From contig CM067067.1 of assembly GCA_033980235.1 (NCBI GenBank), forward strand, positions 39,785,985 to 39,849,984: DNA of 64,000 nt. The letters are read 5' to 3'. This DNA comes from Diadema setosum. Its lineage: Eukaryota > Echinodermata > Echinoidea > Diadematoida > Diadematidae. Every line of letters begins with the position of its first letter. Position 1 is the first letter of the stretch. The notes beneath the pieces are model-generated. The model did no database searches. It worked only from the letters and a program-made list of their open reading frames with translations, and had not been told where the DNA came from. The position numbers and the translations under genes are program-made. This document shows positions 33,277 to 45,381 of this stretch, one piece after another.

Positions 33277-35990
33277 GGCCAAAAAAAAAAAAAAATGTTG
33301 CATTGGCGTAACATGAGATTTTCAAATAGGGTCGGTCGGGCGGATTTTTTATTTTTTTTTTCGTTACCTGCATTTTACGTGTAAAACTCGTGCTCAGCTC
33401 AGTAAACAGTTACAACTGCTGCACCGAATGTGCTGTGTTCATCTATTCTACAAATCATTTATGAGGCCGATATTACTGGAATTATACCCCTTCACAGAAT
33501 TTAAAGATGTTGAAATCCCTATCCTGAATGTTTTCACTTCATATTTTACTATTTTGACTTAGATAAGATAGATGCAAATTGACCCATATGTACGATCTTT
33601 TCATCGCACACGGCGATCTCTATTACAGTCCCACATATACAGATTCGTGTAAGTTCTCCACACAAGAAACCTACGGCAAAACTGTGCACAATACATCGCA
33701 GTCTGAATGCTACGTATACACCAGGGAGGTGGAAGAAAGATGGAGAATGGCACTCTGAGAGCTTCCCTCAGAGAAAAAATCAAGTGGTCTTACACCGATT
33801 AAAGGTCCAGTTTACTGTGGGAGCAGTGATTTCAAAAATATTCAAGATATCACATTTGATGCAAATGTGTAGGTCTGTTGTATCACAAAACATCCTACCA
33901 CATAAAATTTTTGCAATAAAGCCTAAAATATGAGGAGATATCAGCATTTTTCTCAATAAACCATAACTGTATACGGTTTAGTCTGAAAGCATTCTTATTA
34001 TAACTATTGTTCACATTTTGTGTATTTAACAATACTTAACATCGATTATACGGATTCAAATTTTTACAGTGGTTGTTTCTGTCCCTAACTCTCATTTTAG
34101 AACTATTTTAAAGCACTAATGTTGGGTTTTTGTTTCATCTGCAAATGGTAAATTATGCCTTTAACGTCTTGAAATCCAACCCTCATTCTGTGATAAATAT
34201 GTCAAAATCTGGCCCTATCGGTCCACCCATCACCCTCCGGCGCACTAGACGCAACATGATCTCCTTTCCAGGCCTTCCATAAACACACGCTCGTAAAAAT
34301 CGGGCTTTGAAGCGATGCGTGGCACCGACAATATGACGTCATATTCAAAATTTTGGCAGTCTATTACATTCAGTGAAAGACGTCCCCCTTCGAAAGCTAC
34401 AACTTATGGCTCAAGAATTGGGTAGCGTGGTATGTCTATACCTTTCGCTGGTTCAGCAGACTGTGCTGAGGAGATTGCCGTTTGAACCAGCGAAATCGGT
34501 ACACAAACAACGGAGTTACTGAGCAGTAAGTTTTGTGCGCTAGAGATGTCATCATATTGTTTCTGTATCGATTATGAGAAATCCCGCACATTTCCGCAAT
34601 TTTTTTATAGTTAGAGAGGTAGGCCTGACCTTGATCTTCAAAATGATATAAGTTACATGAGCGTGTTCGGGCGTGTTTTCAAACAGTTCGAGTGTAAAAG
34701 TAGTGCTTCATAGAGACCAAGGCGGTTTTCTTTTTTCGTCTGCACCCGAGCGAGCTGGGGCTTTTCAGCGTACTCGTCGGGTTGTTGTAGGGCCGCCGCG
34801 TAGGCGTCGGGACAGCGTTCGTTGCCGTTGTTTCGGTGAATTTGAGTTACTAGTAAATACATATTGGAATGGAAAGTTGAGTGTTAAAAAGTGTAAATTA
34901 GACATATCAGCCTTGATTATAATAATTTTCCGTAGAGAATTAAAGATGATATCTATAAAAGCCTAGATGTATGATGCTGTAAGTATATTTTTTGGGGAAA
35001 AACAGAGCTTAGTATAGTGTTTCGCCTCACTCTCCCTCGATCATTCATCGGTAAATACCGGTAATCGGCTTGACTCTACCCCATGCTAACGTTACAAAAA
35101 AATTGAATTAAAAAGTAGTAGAGTACACCTCTGGAGCTAGTAGAATCTAACGTTTAACAGTGGTTAGATTCTAGTTTGTGAAATACTAGAGTCTACTAGC
35201 TAGGACTAACGTTAGGTATGCTTTTGCTAGGCAGCGTACCTGAGGTGACGCTGCGCTATTAAACAGTGTCCTGAGCCTTGCCCTTGCCTTGGCCTCCAAT
35301 TTCCAAGCCAAGGCCCAACTAACTTTCTGAGTTTCAGTTTCAATTGCAAATCAAATTTCGTTAAGTTGCTGTGTCAATGTGATTTTGAATTTGCTAAAAG
35401 CAATTCCTCCTCAACAAACTCGTCTCCGTCAAAATCACGATCGCCAGAACCACCACCACTGCTTACACCACCGCTTTACAGAATACACTCTATGAGTTCT
35501 GTGCTTACACCGTAGGACGCCATTTTATTCCCCGACCACAATGCATTTCGCGTCGTGATTTCCGCCACAAGATTTACGACTTGCAGTGCGCCGAGCGTGA
35601 GTAATGGGATTATGGGAGGGGGAAAAAAAACGCTGTCGGGGCCTGTCGGGGCCACGCATGACTTCAAAGGAAACTCAGAAGAGCACACTCCATCTTTCTT
35701 CCACCTCCCTGGTATACACTGAATAAATCTTACAGAGTACGTGTCCGTGTTGGAAACAGATGACGTACTGATCAAGGAAGGCTTATGCGAGGCGCTAGAT
35801 CTCTCCCTCGTACATCCGATATCCCCAGAGCCGTATCCACTTCCTGGTTTGTGCGATCGCGATCGCAATCAACAAGATATTTGATATCGATAGCAAAAAA
35901 AAAAAAATAATAAAAAAAACATGGGGTCGGCGGAATTTCTAGGGTCGGGCGGGTTACGCCAATGCAACAATTTTTTTTTTTTTTTTGGCC
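33277..35990. mobile_element. 2.7-kb TIR element, PIF/Harbinger-like ends
   Basis: Inverted ends GGCC followed by an A run and TTGCATTGGCGTAAC. The right end is the complement. A TAA trinucleotide flanks both sides (33274-33276, 35991-35993), fitting the 3-bp TWA target duplication of PIF/Harbinger. Further in, an inverted segment around TACACCAGGGAGGTGGAAGA occurs near 33717-33750 (+) and 35690-35720 (-). No transposase was recognised, so it is probably non-autonomous. A TTAA MITE is nested inside. Confidence 0.65.
33799..34164. mobile_element. TTAA-flanked MITE (366 bp) nested in Harbinger-like element
   Basis: TTAA at 33799-33802 and 34161-34164. Inverted ends AGGTCCAGTTTAC / GTAAATTATGCCT. 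It is a relative of the truncated copy at 9512-9817. Confidence 0.8.
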
Positions 35991-36130
35991 TAAGGTTACA
36001 TCGTCTAAAAGATATCCAGTTTTGTTAACTAGCTTCTTAGCTTTCCCTAGATATCAAACTTGTCATATTTCTAGATTCTCTATAAATTTCTGCTTTAAGC
36101 TTTGGTGGGATGGGTATGACTGGTAAGTTA

Positions 36131-36243
36131 TGCGTATGTGTGTGTGTGTGCGAGCATGTGTGTGTGTGTGTGTGTGTGTGTGTTGTGAGCTGCATGATAT
36201 GTCATGTGTATGATTTGTTGTGTGTGTGTGTGTGTGTGTGTAT
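36131..36243. repeat. (GT)n microsatellite, interrupted
   Basis: Two long GT blocks separated by about 40 bp of non-repeat sequence. Confidence 0.85.
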
Positions 36244-37365
36244 GCGTGTGTGTTTGGAGTATAATGATACAATATGTAGAAACTGTGCATGTGTGGTGGT
36301 TGTATAGTGGTAGTGGTTTGTTTGTCTGTGTGTATACGTGTGCCTGTATGCTTACGTGTGTATGTGGAATATAGTGGCGCTACTGTGGCAATACAAACGC
36401 CTTAACAGAGTGTATGAGCACATGTTTAAAGAATTCACACCAGCGTTGATCTAAAAATAGTATGGGTGTGTCAACCAATATCAGCGGTGAGGCGGGCTAG
36501 GCGAGAGAGAGACCGAGAGAAAGTACATACGAGGGAGGTACCCTCCCCAAATGTTATTTGTCTTTGTTCATTTTTCACTGCAGTCATTTTCTTTCATCAG
36601 TCTTATAAACTAGAACGTCCATACCACTATTCTTTGTCCCAGAATAGGTTTGGCATGCTTTATGCATGAGCGAATAATTTCCACACGCCGTAAAAAAATT
36701 GTCAATCGTTAGTTGATTTGAACACAAACGAACTGCCATTGCACACCGCTAATACATACATAATTCAAACAAACACCAACAAACACTCAAACAAATCCTC
36801 ATAATGCAAATAAACCAACTCAACACTTTTTTCCTTGATATTTATTGAATTCATTCAAATCATTCATAAATCGACCCATTCTGGGTGTAACATAAACAAA
36901 AAAAGTTACAAATGGCAATTCGAAACACAAACAAATCCATTTGTCAATTTTTACCACAAAATTAATAATCTCACTTCAACATAGATAACTCGATTATAGA
37001 CCAACCCTACTAATAATTTCTTCACGAGAAAGTTTTGACATGTAGGACCCTACCAAACCTATATTCCTTGAATATATTGGTTTGGATCATGTAACACCTT
37101 CTTCCTTACAAGGGCATATACATTAAAAAAACACAAATACATTACACAAATCTAGAATGAAATCAGTCATAAAAAACCCGACCACCCCCTCCCCTCCCCA
37201 ACCGAAACAAATTTAGGGCTTACATCTATCCTAAATATTAAATCCTACCAACATCTGTCATACCATTTATAACTATCCTTCTTCAAATCCAATCCCCAAC
37301 CCACCAACCCCTGATTAAACAAAACCTAAATCATCCCACACCCACATTCACCAACCCAAATACGT

Positions 37366-37401
<36 letters not shown>

Positions 37402-37404
37402 ACA

Positions 37405-37570
37405 CGAAGGTTCGTTATTCCGAAGTTTCGTTTTTTCCGAGGCTTCATTTATCCGAAACACACAATTCCCTATACCTAGAGGTTCGTTGATCCAAAAATG
37501 AAATTCGGAATAACGAACCTTCGGAATAATGAGCCTTCGGACAAATGAGCCTTCAGCATAACAAACTTTT
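37405..37570. repeat. Cluster of GAAGGTTCGTTATTCC palindromic motif
   Basis: Variants of GAAGGTTCGTTATTCCGAA occur in both orientations five to six times. The outer copies are inverted relative to each other. Confidence 0.65.
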
Positions 37571-37885
37571 GCAATAACGAAATGTAATCCCCTTCCCACA
37601 TACCGACGCACACCCGAACCGATACCACATTCCTTCCTGATGAAACGATTTCCCAATGTTGATAAATAAGACATAATGGACCGTATGCAGAAAAGCAGCA
37701 TCCGCCCGCACGCAAGCTCCACTCCGAATTCATATACAAATCTGCCAAACAAACTCATCAAATTCAAAGCTGCTGATAAAATCAATATCAACGTTTATGC
37801 CACCAACAGCTTACTAGGTATCCCTCCCCACGCGCAGCTAAAAAACACATACGCAAAAAACTGACATAATAAACACATTCTTCCA

Positions 37886-37923
<38 letters not shown>

Positions 37924-38094
37924 GCACAAACGGACACTAAATTATCATGTGCACGCGCACATACACACTTCCTTGAAACCTCACCATGACTTTTTACATG
38001 GCATGTTTGCATGGATGTAGCCATGTAAGTTAAATGTGTTAGTATTTCAATGATTAAGTCCAGAACGATATTACCCAGCAAAATGTGCTTCTAA

Positions 38095-38253
38095 GGCGGG
38101 CGACAATCCGTGCCGCCAGCCCTCGTCACGGATTGTCGCCAGGCGACAATCCGTGACGGGGGCGACAATCCGTGCCGCCAACGCCCGTCACAGATTGTCG
38201 CCCCGAGCAGGAGGCGACAATCCGTGTAGGGGCGACAATCCGTGTCGCAACAT
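38095..38253. repeat. Right inverted cluster of CACGGATTGTCGCC motif
   Basis: Reverse-complement partner of 31407-31540, ending CCGTGTCGCAAC. Flanks share AATAATG/CATTATT outside the clusters. Together the pair could be the TIRs of one element of about 6.85 kb. Confidence 0.75.
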
Positions 38254-38493
38254 ACGGACATTATTGAACGATTGCGTTACTTCGCGAACCATTAATCGCT
38301 GCAGGACGAACACGTTGTAAAGCAGTCTTCAAACATTAGTACAGCATAATTATCTGTAAATGGCAACAAAAGCGAATTATTATATCATGTGATTATTCCA
38401 TTGTGTTACAATACATGTATTCCGATGTTATGTGATTAATCAATCCTTGATAATGGCAATTATTTCTATTAAATAAGACATTATTTCTATTTC

Positions 38494-38602
38494 TATTATT
38501 ATTATTATTATTATCATTATTATTATTGTTATTATTATTATCATATTTATTATTATCTTTATTATTAGTATTAGTATTATCATTATTGTTATTATCATCA
38601 TC
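38494..38602. repeat. (ATT)n microsatellite
   Basis: Imperfect ATT/ATC trinucleotide run. Confidence 0.85.
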
Positions 38603-38836
38603 AGGTGGTTGTATACGGCAGATGGCCGCTATAAAAAAGGTGATCACTAAGACAGTTTATTGGATACAGTCTCTCACCTGTACAGAACGGCCACCCCAGT
38701 AAGAAAAAGGTGGCCGTTGTAAACAGGTGGCTGTTTTAGACAGGTTCATTTTCATGCTTTTTCTTTGGGTGGGAAGCTAATGGTCGTAAACGCAGGTGGA
38801 CGGTACAGACAGCTGGTCGCAAAAACGGGTCTTGCT

Positions 38837-38944
38837 GTACAGTCGAACCAGCCTATAGCGGCCACCCAAGGGAAGCGAAATAGTGGCAGTTCATAGACAG
38901 GTGGCCGATATAGACGGGCGGTCCCTAAGATAGGTTTAACTGTA
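38837..38944. mobile_element. 108-bp MITE with TACAGT ends, in a larger related repeat
   Basis: Inverted ends TACAGTCGAACCAGCCTATA and TACAGTTAAACCTATCTTAG. The TA at each end fits a Tc1/mariner-like TA target. Upstream sequence 38610-38830 carries more copies of the same motif (GGTGGCCG, ACAGGTGG), suggesting an older, larger copy. A similar motif set occurs at 59750-59833. Confidence 0.6.
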
Positions 38945-39039
38945 GTAATAAAGATGTTAGTGATTCATGCACAATATTGATTGAGAATTTCTCTTTCATC
39001 TATACGTAATACCTATATGTATAGGTGAAGTGAACGGTG

Positions 39040-39180
39040 TGCACATTTCCCGGCGGCTTTTTGCACATTTCCCGGCAAAATTGAACATTTGCACATTTCC
39101 CGGCGCCACGTTTGCACATTTCCCGTTGATGAAATTTTGAGATTTGCACATTTCCCGGCGTTTGCACATTTTCCGGCTCC
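39040..39180. repeat. Short tandem array, unit TTTGCACATTTCCCGGC
   Basis: About seven copies with variable spacers, directly outside the left arm of the foldback element. A short palindrome (ACAAGGTGG...CCACCTTGT, 39181-39205) separates the two. Confidence 0.75.
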
Positions 39181-41041
39181 ACAAGGTGGAAGAAAGACCA
39201 CCTTGTATCACCCCTAAATGTAATATCAACGCTAAATAATGTCGACCATAAAATGTAATACACCTTAACTCTAAATGTAATAACAACCCTAAATGTAATG
39301 CATTTTAACACTAAATGTAATAATCGAGTCAACCCTAAATGTAATACATTTTAACTCTAAATGTAATAACCGGAGACAACCCTAAATGTAATACAACCCT
39401 GCATGGAGATCGACCCTAAATGTAATACTTTTTAACCCTAAATGTAATATCGACCCTAAATGTAACACATCTTAACCCTGTAATATCGACCCTAAATGTA
39501 ATACACCTTAACCCTATCATGTAATAACAACCCTAAATGTAATACATTTCAGCCCTAAATGTAATATCGACCCTAAATGTAAATCATCTTAACGCTTAAT
39601 GTAATATCGACCCTAAATGTAATACATCTTAACGCTAAATGTAATAACAACCCTAAATGTAATACATTTTCACCCTAAATGTAATAACAATCCTAAATGT
39701 AATTCATGTCAACCCTATTAAATGTAATACCATTTCAACGCTTAATGTAATTATGACCTTAAGTTTAATACACCTCATTATAGAGAGTGTAACCAACGCA
39801 GAATGTCGGACAAAAGGTCAGGGGGTATACGAAGGGGATATGACGCAACTTTCTCTCGCACTCTTGAAAGAACGGCAATAGTTGCTTAGACTTGTTTTTG
39901 TTGTTTGCCCAGGCAAAATCACACAGTCTTATTAAATCCATTGTTTTCTGCAAAGTTAATGAGGTCCATGTGACATAGTTCTTAAATCTATTACCTTTAT
40001 CATACAATCACACAAACATTTTGTATTCCAATCTCTATTCAGTGTTCATGATTGCTATTCAGTTTTGTCATGTTTGTTGAAAAAGAAAAGAAAATTGGCA
40101 AAAGTTAAGTCAGTTTGCCTTACTCATACATCCATATATCATAGGAAAGTCATGTAACTCAATGATGACAAAAAGATATCTATTTCCTTTTGCTTTACTG
40201 TCATTTTTTAATTTATTTCGTGTACCCCCCCCCCCCACGACCAATTGCCCCAGTTTCGTGTCACTAAGTATAGTAGTGATTGCTAGGAGTAGTGAACAAT
40301 GTCATGAGGCTAATATGTCGGACAGTGATTTGCTGCCATGTCAATGTGTGACAGATATTTCGTCATTGAAACATTACATAGATAATGGTTCATAAAAAAT
40401 TTGCGAAATCCTTCTAAATCTTTCTAATTTCTAATTTTCTCAATCTACTTACTCTATCATACAGTTTCATCAGTAGGTATATGTGTTTTTTCTTGCAATA
40501 TTATTCATATTCAGAATTTCCTTGCAAAGAATTTTTCCCTATTTTTTTTTCTTTTTCATAAAAACTGTTAACAATCATGAACACTGAATGAAGACTGGAA
40601 TACAAAATGTTTATGTGAGTGTATGATAAAGATAAAGATTAAAAAAACTATGTCAAATGGACCTCATTAACTTTGCAGCAAACAAAGGAATTAATAAGAC
40701 TGTGTGATTTTTACCTGGGTAAACAACAAAACAAATCTAAGCAACTATTGCTGCTCTTTCAAGAGTGCCATAAAAAGTTGCGTCATATCCCCTTCATATA
40801 CCTCCTGACCTTTTGCCCGATTTTCTGCGTTGGTTACACTCTCTTTAATGAGGTTTTTAAATTTAGGGTCGCAATTACATTAAACGTCAAAATGTATCAC
40901 ATTTATAGAGTTGACATGAATTACATCTAGGATTGTTATTACATTTAGCTTTAAAATGTATTATATTTATGGTTGTTATTACATTTAGCGTTAAGATGTA
41001 TTACATTTAGGGTCGATGTTACATTTAGCGTTAAGATGTAT

Positions 41042-41890
41042 TGTAGCGAATTTTGGCCTTACCATGCTTACGGGGTTGATTGTAGGCTCGTTTTCACAAA
41101 AAATATATTGTGATCTTGCGCATTACCATCACACCCTCACTCTGCACTCCGTACATCACTAACCATAAACACCCATCACAAACATCGCACAGCAGACAAT
41201 CAGCGACAGTGCTTACAACTACAAAGTTGACATCAAAGACTGAGTCATGGAAAATAACATACCATTACTGTGTGTTTATTAAGCAGAGCCTGTGCAGTCG
41301 TCCTCCTAGTCCACTTCCTGAACTGTATTCGTAGTGTGCCCGCGTGTGTACGGACGGGCACACCATGGTGTCTGTATATGTACACTGTATTACACAATTC
41401 ACCCCTCCTTTTCGGGAGTACCAATTGGTGGAGTGTCGCAATCAGCGGTTGGGCGCATTGGGTGGGTGCCGAGTGTGTGGGGACTGCGGATGATAAAAAT
41501 CGTCCAGTATCTGGACTATCGTCCTCCGAGAAGGCGGTATTACAAGCAAAGATACAAGCAATGTGTGCGATAGCAAGCCAAGCCACCAGAAAGTTTAGAA
41601 AACATATTTCCCAAACAGCTCTATGTACACCCCAGGGCAGAGCCCTTCTCCCTACAGCTCGATGGCTATCTACTTTCACTATCTACTACTCTAACTCTCC
41701 AACTATCTATCTCCCTCTTCCCTCTCCGAGCAGGGTCCTTTTATACCTTTTATACTTAGACCTTTGTACCCGCTGCGTGTGTCCCTTGACATCGTCTATA
41801 CCCCTTACGCACTTTCGTGTGCACGCATACTGCACACTCTGGGTTGGTCCATTATCTTAGGAGGGGTGCCTCTGTACCAATTTTGTCACA
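41042..41890 (-). repeat. Gypsy 3' LTR (849 bp)
   Basis: Full-length copy, without the MITE found in the 5' LTR. It keeps a 221-bp segment between two TCGTCCTCC repeats that the 5' LTR lacks. Confidence 0.92.
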
Positions 41891-43501
41891 TTACCCCCAA
41901 CCAGGTTTGAAACGTCCCCGTTTCAAAGAAATACAAAAAATATTAAAGACAAAACTGAGAACGTGTGAGAATACGGAACAAAACGGAAGAACACAAAAGG
42001 CTATTTATGTCTCCTTTCTTCCACACTTCTTATCTGCAGGGAGGTGAGACTCTCACCTCCCTGTTATCTGTAAACTGATAAGTAAAAGTTATATAATCTA
42101 TACCATCTTCAAAATCGATGAATATAATGGCAAGTACTCTGAGGCTTAAAACGTCTTTGGCAAGGTTTCGTGCATTAAAAGTTACACTTATAAGGCACCA
42201 AATAATACAAAAGCATTGGCAGTTTTGAAAAACAAATTCAGGTGTCGTGCAGCTTATAACCTGTACGTGTAATAGACTATAGCATATATTATAACATACA
42301 GTGGTCAGACACAAACATTATCCATTTCTATATTTCTATAGAAAGGTACTGACAAGCAAATCAATACGAAGGGCAATTTCCTTCATCTCGTTCCTCTTCG
42401 AATACAATTCCTGTTACATTATACGTACGATTGATTACATGAAAAAGAGGTAATAAGCAAAAGTAGGTATAACTACTCATGCTACTTATTAAACAACACA
42501 ATGACAACAGAAACTCGAACTCATCTATTTACATAATGAAGACAGCAATTATGAACATCTGAGGTGACATGTCTCTTAACCTTAATACTGTCGCGGTTAC
42601 AAAGTTGAATGTTTAGTAAACCTTTACGGCAAGTAGCATCTGTTATTGCATTTTTTCCCGATTGTCATAACAACCAAAGGCAAGATCAAGTTCACAGATT
42701 ACCTAAATGAAAGTATTTCAACTTCAATTTGTTATAAAAATAGGCAAGATGCCGTACTTTCCATGCAGAGATATACTGCAAGCGGTCTATCAATCTTACA
42801 GCGAAAAAAAAAATACAATTAAATCATCATAAGCTGCAAATGAACTTTGGTCAGAGAGTTTTGTGTACTGTATAATGGCATAAATTGAATACCATGGTTT
42901 GAATCACACACTGTGTCAGTAAGGTGAATTGCCTGCGTTTACTGTTGAGGAATGCGTCCCAACAGCATAACAACTTAATCTTAAATATATCAAAACACAG
43001 TATGATATCATATTTGTTCTCTTTCACGGAAAACAACATCAAGGTTCAAAGCGAAATAACATATGAATTGAATCATATCAAAACAAGCAAAATGCCGAAG
43101 TATAACATACTTCGTTCATTAACCTAAAATTTGTACAAAATAAGTGATAATGTCTATTTCCTTGTCGCTATAGCCTCCTTTGGCAAAAGACATTCATACA
43201 GTACCTATCACACTTGGACAACCGCAACAATATATTGAAATAACATATACGCATGAATACAACTTTAGTTGTTTCTTCTTTTTTTTCCTCTTCATGATCG
43301 TATGTAATGATAATGAAACAAAAGCACTCTTGATTAATTTACCTACCTCATCAATCATCGTTTGTGCTTATCTTTCTTGAAATATTAAGAAATGTATCAC
43401 CAACTGATTGCTGACCTTATCCTTATATGCAACCCCCCCCCCAAAAAAAAAAAAATATTCCCTTAATCTTTCATTCCATAATTGCATGGGACTGCCTTAT
43501 C
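41891..43501 (-). other. Gypsy 3' non-coding region
   Basis: AT-rich with no supported frame. Contains a perfect 13-bp inverted repeat with a one-base spacer (42037-42063, CAGGGAGGTGAGA). Confidence 0.6.
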
Positions 43502-44187
43502 CTAGTCGGCTGGTACATATACTGGATATGTATGAGTTGTTTCAAATCGCTTAATACCAATATTGCCAGAAAAATACTCGATTGTTTTGTGTTCGACAAT
43601 GGATACTAAAATATTATTCTCACATGCATTTTCATCGGCTTTCCCGTTGTCATGGCGATCATCTAGTTCTGGCGAGGAATCTGTACCCGGTATTTGGTTG
43701 CTGTTTGAGTCGTCGATGGTGGGCTTGGGTAGGGCCGGTGGTGGGGAGCCATCCTCGTCGGAAGAGCTGCCTGGGTCAGGTTCCACACCACCTAATTCGT
43801 GGAGCATCATTGCTAGGGGTTTTCCCGTCAGTGGTGGCGACGTCGAAATGGGGGAGCAGTCCACAGAGATTGATACCGGGCTGGCCTGTTTCTCACTTGG
43901 CAATCTGGTGGTGGTTGGTCGTGGCGTCCGCCGTGGTGATTGGGGGGGGGGGGGGAGGACCTGCTCCTGCCTCGGCTGTGGAGACCTTCAAGCACATGCT
44001 GGATGTGCCTCCTTAGATTACTGGACTTAGTTGATGAATAATTACATTGACGGCAGTCATATCCACCCTTATTGAGGTGGCATTGCCGCAAATGACGATA
44101 CAAATCCTCCCTGTTCCGGCACACTTTATCGCATTTGCGACAGGTAATCACCCTCCCGATGTGGCAGCGATCATTATAGTCAGCCAT
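43502..44187 (-). pseudogene. Gypsy accessory ORF with two C2H2 zinc fingers (frame broken at a C run)
   Basis: The minus-strand frame 44187-43828 starts with ATG and encodes two C2H2-type fingers near its N-terminus: C-x2-C-x12-H-x4-H, then C-x2-C-x12-H-x2-H, followed by a basic SRGRSRSS stretch. At a run of about 14 C (plus-strand G run near 43940) the frame changes. The downstream frame to 43502 continues open with a Ser/Pro/Asp-rich acidic region. So one protein of about 230 residues is likely interrupted by a homopolymer length change, or by a sequencing error there. It lies downstream of integrase, where env would sit in other elements. Host origin and role are unknown. DNA, RNA or integration-complex binding are all possible. 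Confidence 0.7.
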
Positions 44188-44562
44188 CTGACAGGGATAA
44201 ACAAATAATAATTCCTTCGAGTCACTAGCCAGTCACTGCAAAGGCCTTAACCTACTATTTTACAAAAGTTATTTGCGCATAGCTCACATTACTGGTCTAC
44301 GTTCGTATTAAAATATTCCGGCCTTCTTCTGAGGCGTTTCGGATAGCGACGATTTTCATCAACATTGCCACTATTACATTGGGAAGGAGTGTGAGAGGGA
44401 ATGTCGACTGTATTTGATTGCAACTGTTCTGGAATCGCATTGGCCTCTGGAATCTCAGTGGCAGCGTCCAGCTTATGTTGGGGTGATGACGCTGACCTGT
44501 CTTCGTCTCTTTCAGTGGCGGATTGAGGCCTTTCCCAAGTCCATGCAGTCAGTTTCTCACCT

Positions 44563-45378
44563 TCATAAAGTTAGTGGTTTGAGTCGGTCGCTGTGAACCA
44601 CTAAAGGTTTTGCTCGTGGGGAGGATTGTATACGAAAAACTACATCAGATGACTGAGTAATTATCAGAAACGGACCTTTCCAACGCAGTTGTAGCTTAGG
44701 TGAAACACCTTTTCTTTTGGAAGGATCGTACAGCCAAACAAATTCACCCTCCTTTAATCCAGGGGAGTTGGTTCTTCGGTCATAGTTTCTTTTCTGACGC
44801 ACTGCACTTTTGCCTGTGCATGCTTCTGCACGGTCATGAGCTTTCTTCATTCGTCTGCGCAGTGCAGCCGCACAATCCTCTGGTTCCTCTTTATCCTCAT
44901 CTCCCACTGTGATGGTGGTGAGGTCGATGGGAAGTCTTGCTTCCCTTCCCAACATCATCATGTTGGGGCTCTCACCGGTTGTTTCATGAGGCCTAGAACG
45001 GTACGCAGATGTTGCATAAGGCAGTTGCACATCCCATGTTCTCTGAGAGTAGTCCTGCTCGATTGAGATTGCTAGCATGTTGACCAGAGTGCGATTAAAG
45101 CGTTCAATCATGCCATCAGATTTGGGGTTATACGCCGTTGTGCGGGTTTTCTTTACCCCAAGGAGTTGGCACACTTCCTTGAATAACTGCGATTCAAAGT
45201 TTGAACCTTTGTCCGAATGGATCTCAAGTGGAATCCCAAAACGGCAGACAAATTCCTCTACCAACTTCTTGGCAACCGTTTCTGCCCTAGCATCTGGTAG
45301 AGCGTAATCTTCTACCCATTTAGTGTGGTAATCGCCCATAACAAGGATCCACTGATTCCCTGCCTCTGTCTTTGGCAA
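44563..45378 (-). pseudogene. Gypsy integrase catalytic core and C-terminus
   Basis: Open frame of 271 codons covering the DDE core (MGDYHTKWVE for the first Asp, SDKGSNFES for the second, GMIERFNRTL for the Glu) and a C-terminal module with RWKGPFLI, a GPY/F-like motif. It is separated from the zinc-binding N-terminus by a stop codon near 45380. Otherwise the domain is complete. Confidence 0.88.
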
Positions 45379-45381
45379 TGG

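Larger units (their letters stand above)
35994..38094. other. AT/CA-rich non-coding stretch with microsatellites
   Basis: No gene is visible. GT runs lie at 36131-36243 and CA runs at 37369-37400 and 37888-37924. 36700-37350 is A/C-rich and unremarkable. A palindromic GAAGGTTCGTTATTCC cluster lies at 37405-37570. Confidence 0.6.

Noticed and set aside
34653..34966. Frames inside the Harbinger-like element as a possible transposase
   Set aside because: Too short, with no DDE-type motifs visible.
41270..41860. 196-codon plus-strand frame, with a related one at 53991-54344
   Set aside because: Both lie inside the Gypsy LTRs and are repeated only because the LTRs are. No recognisable domain.
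43563..44030. Plus-strand frames of 144-155 codons
   Set aside because: Antisense shadows of the Gypsy zinc-finger ORF, which has clear Cys/His spacing on the minus strand.
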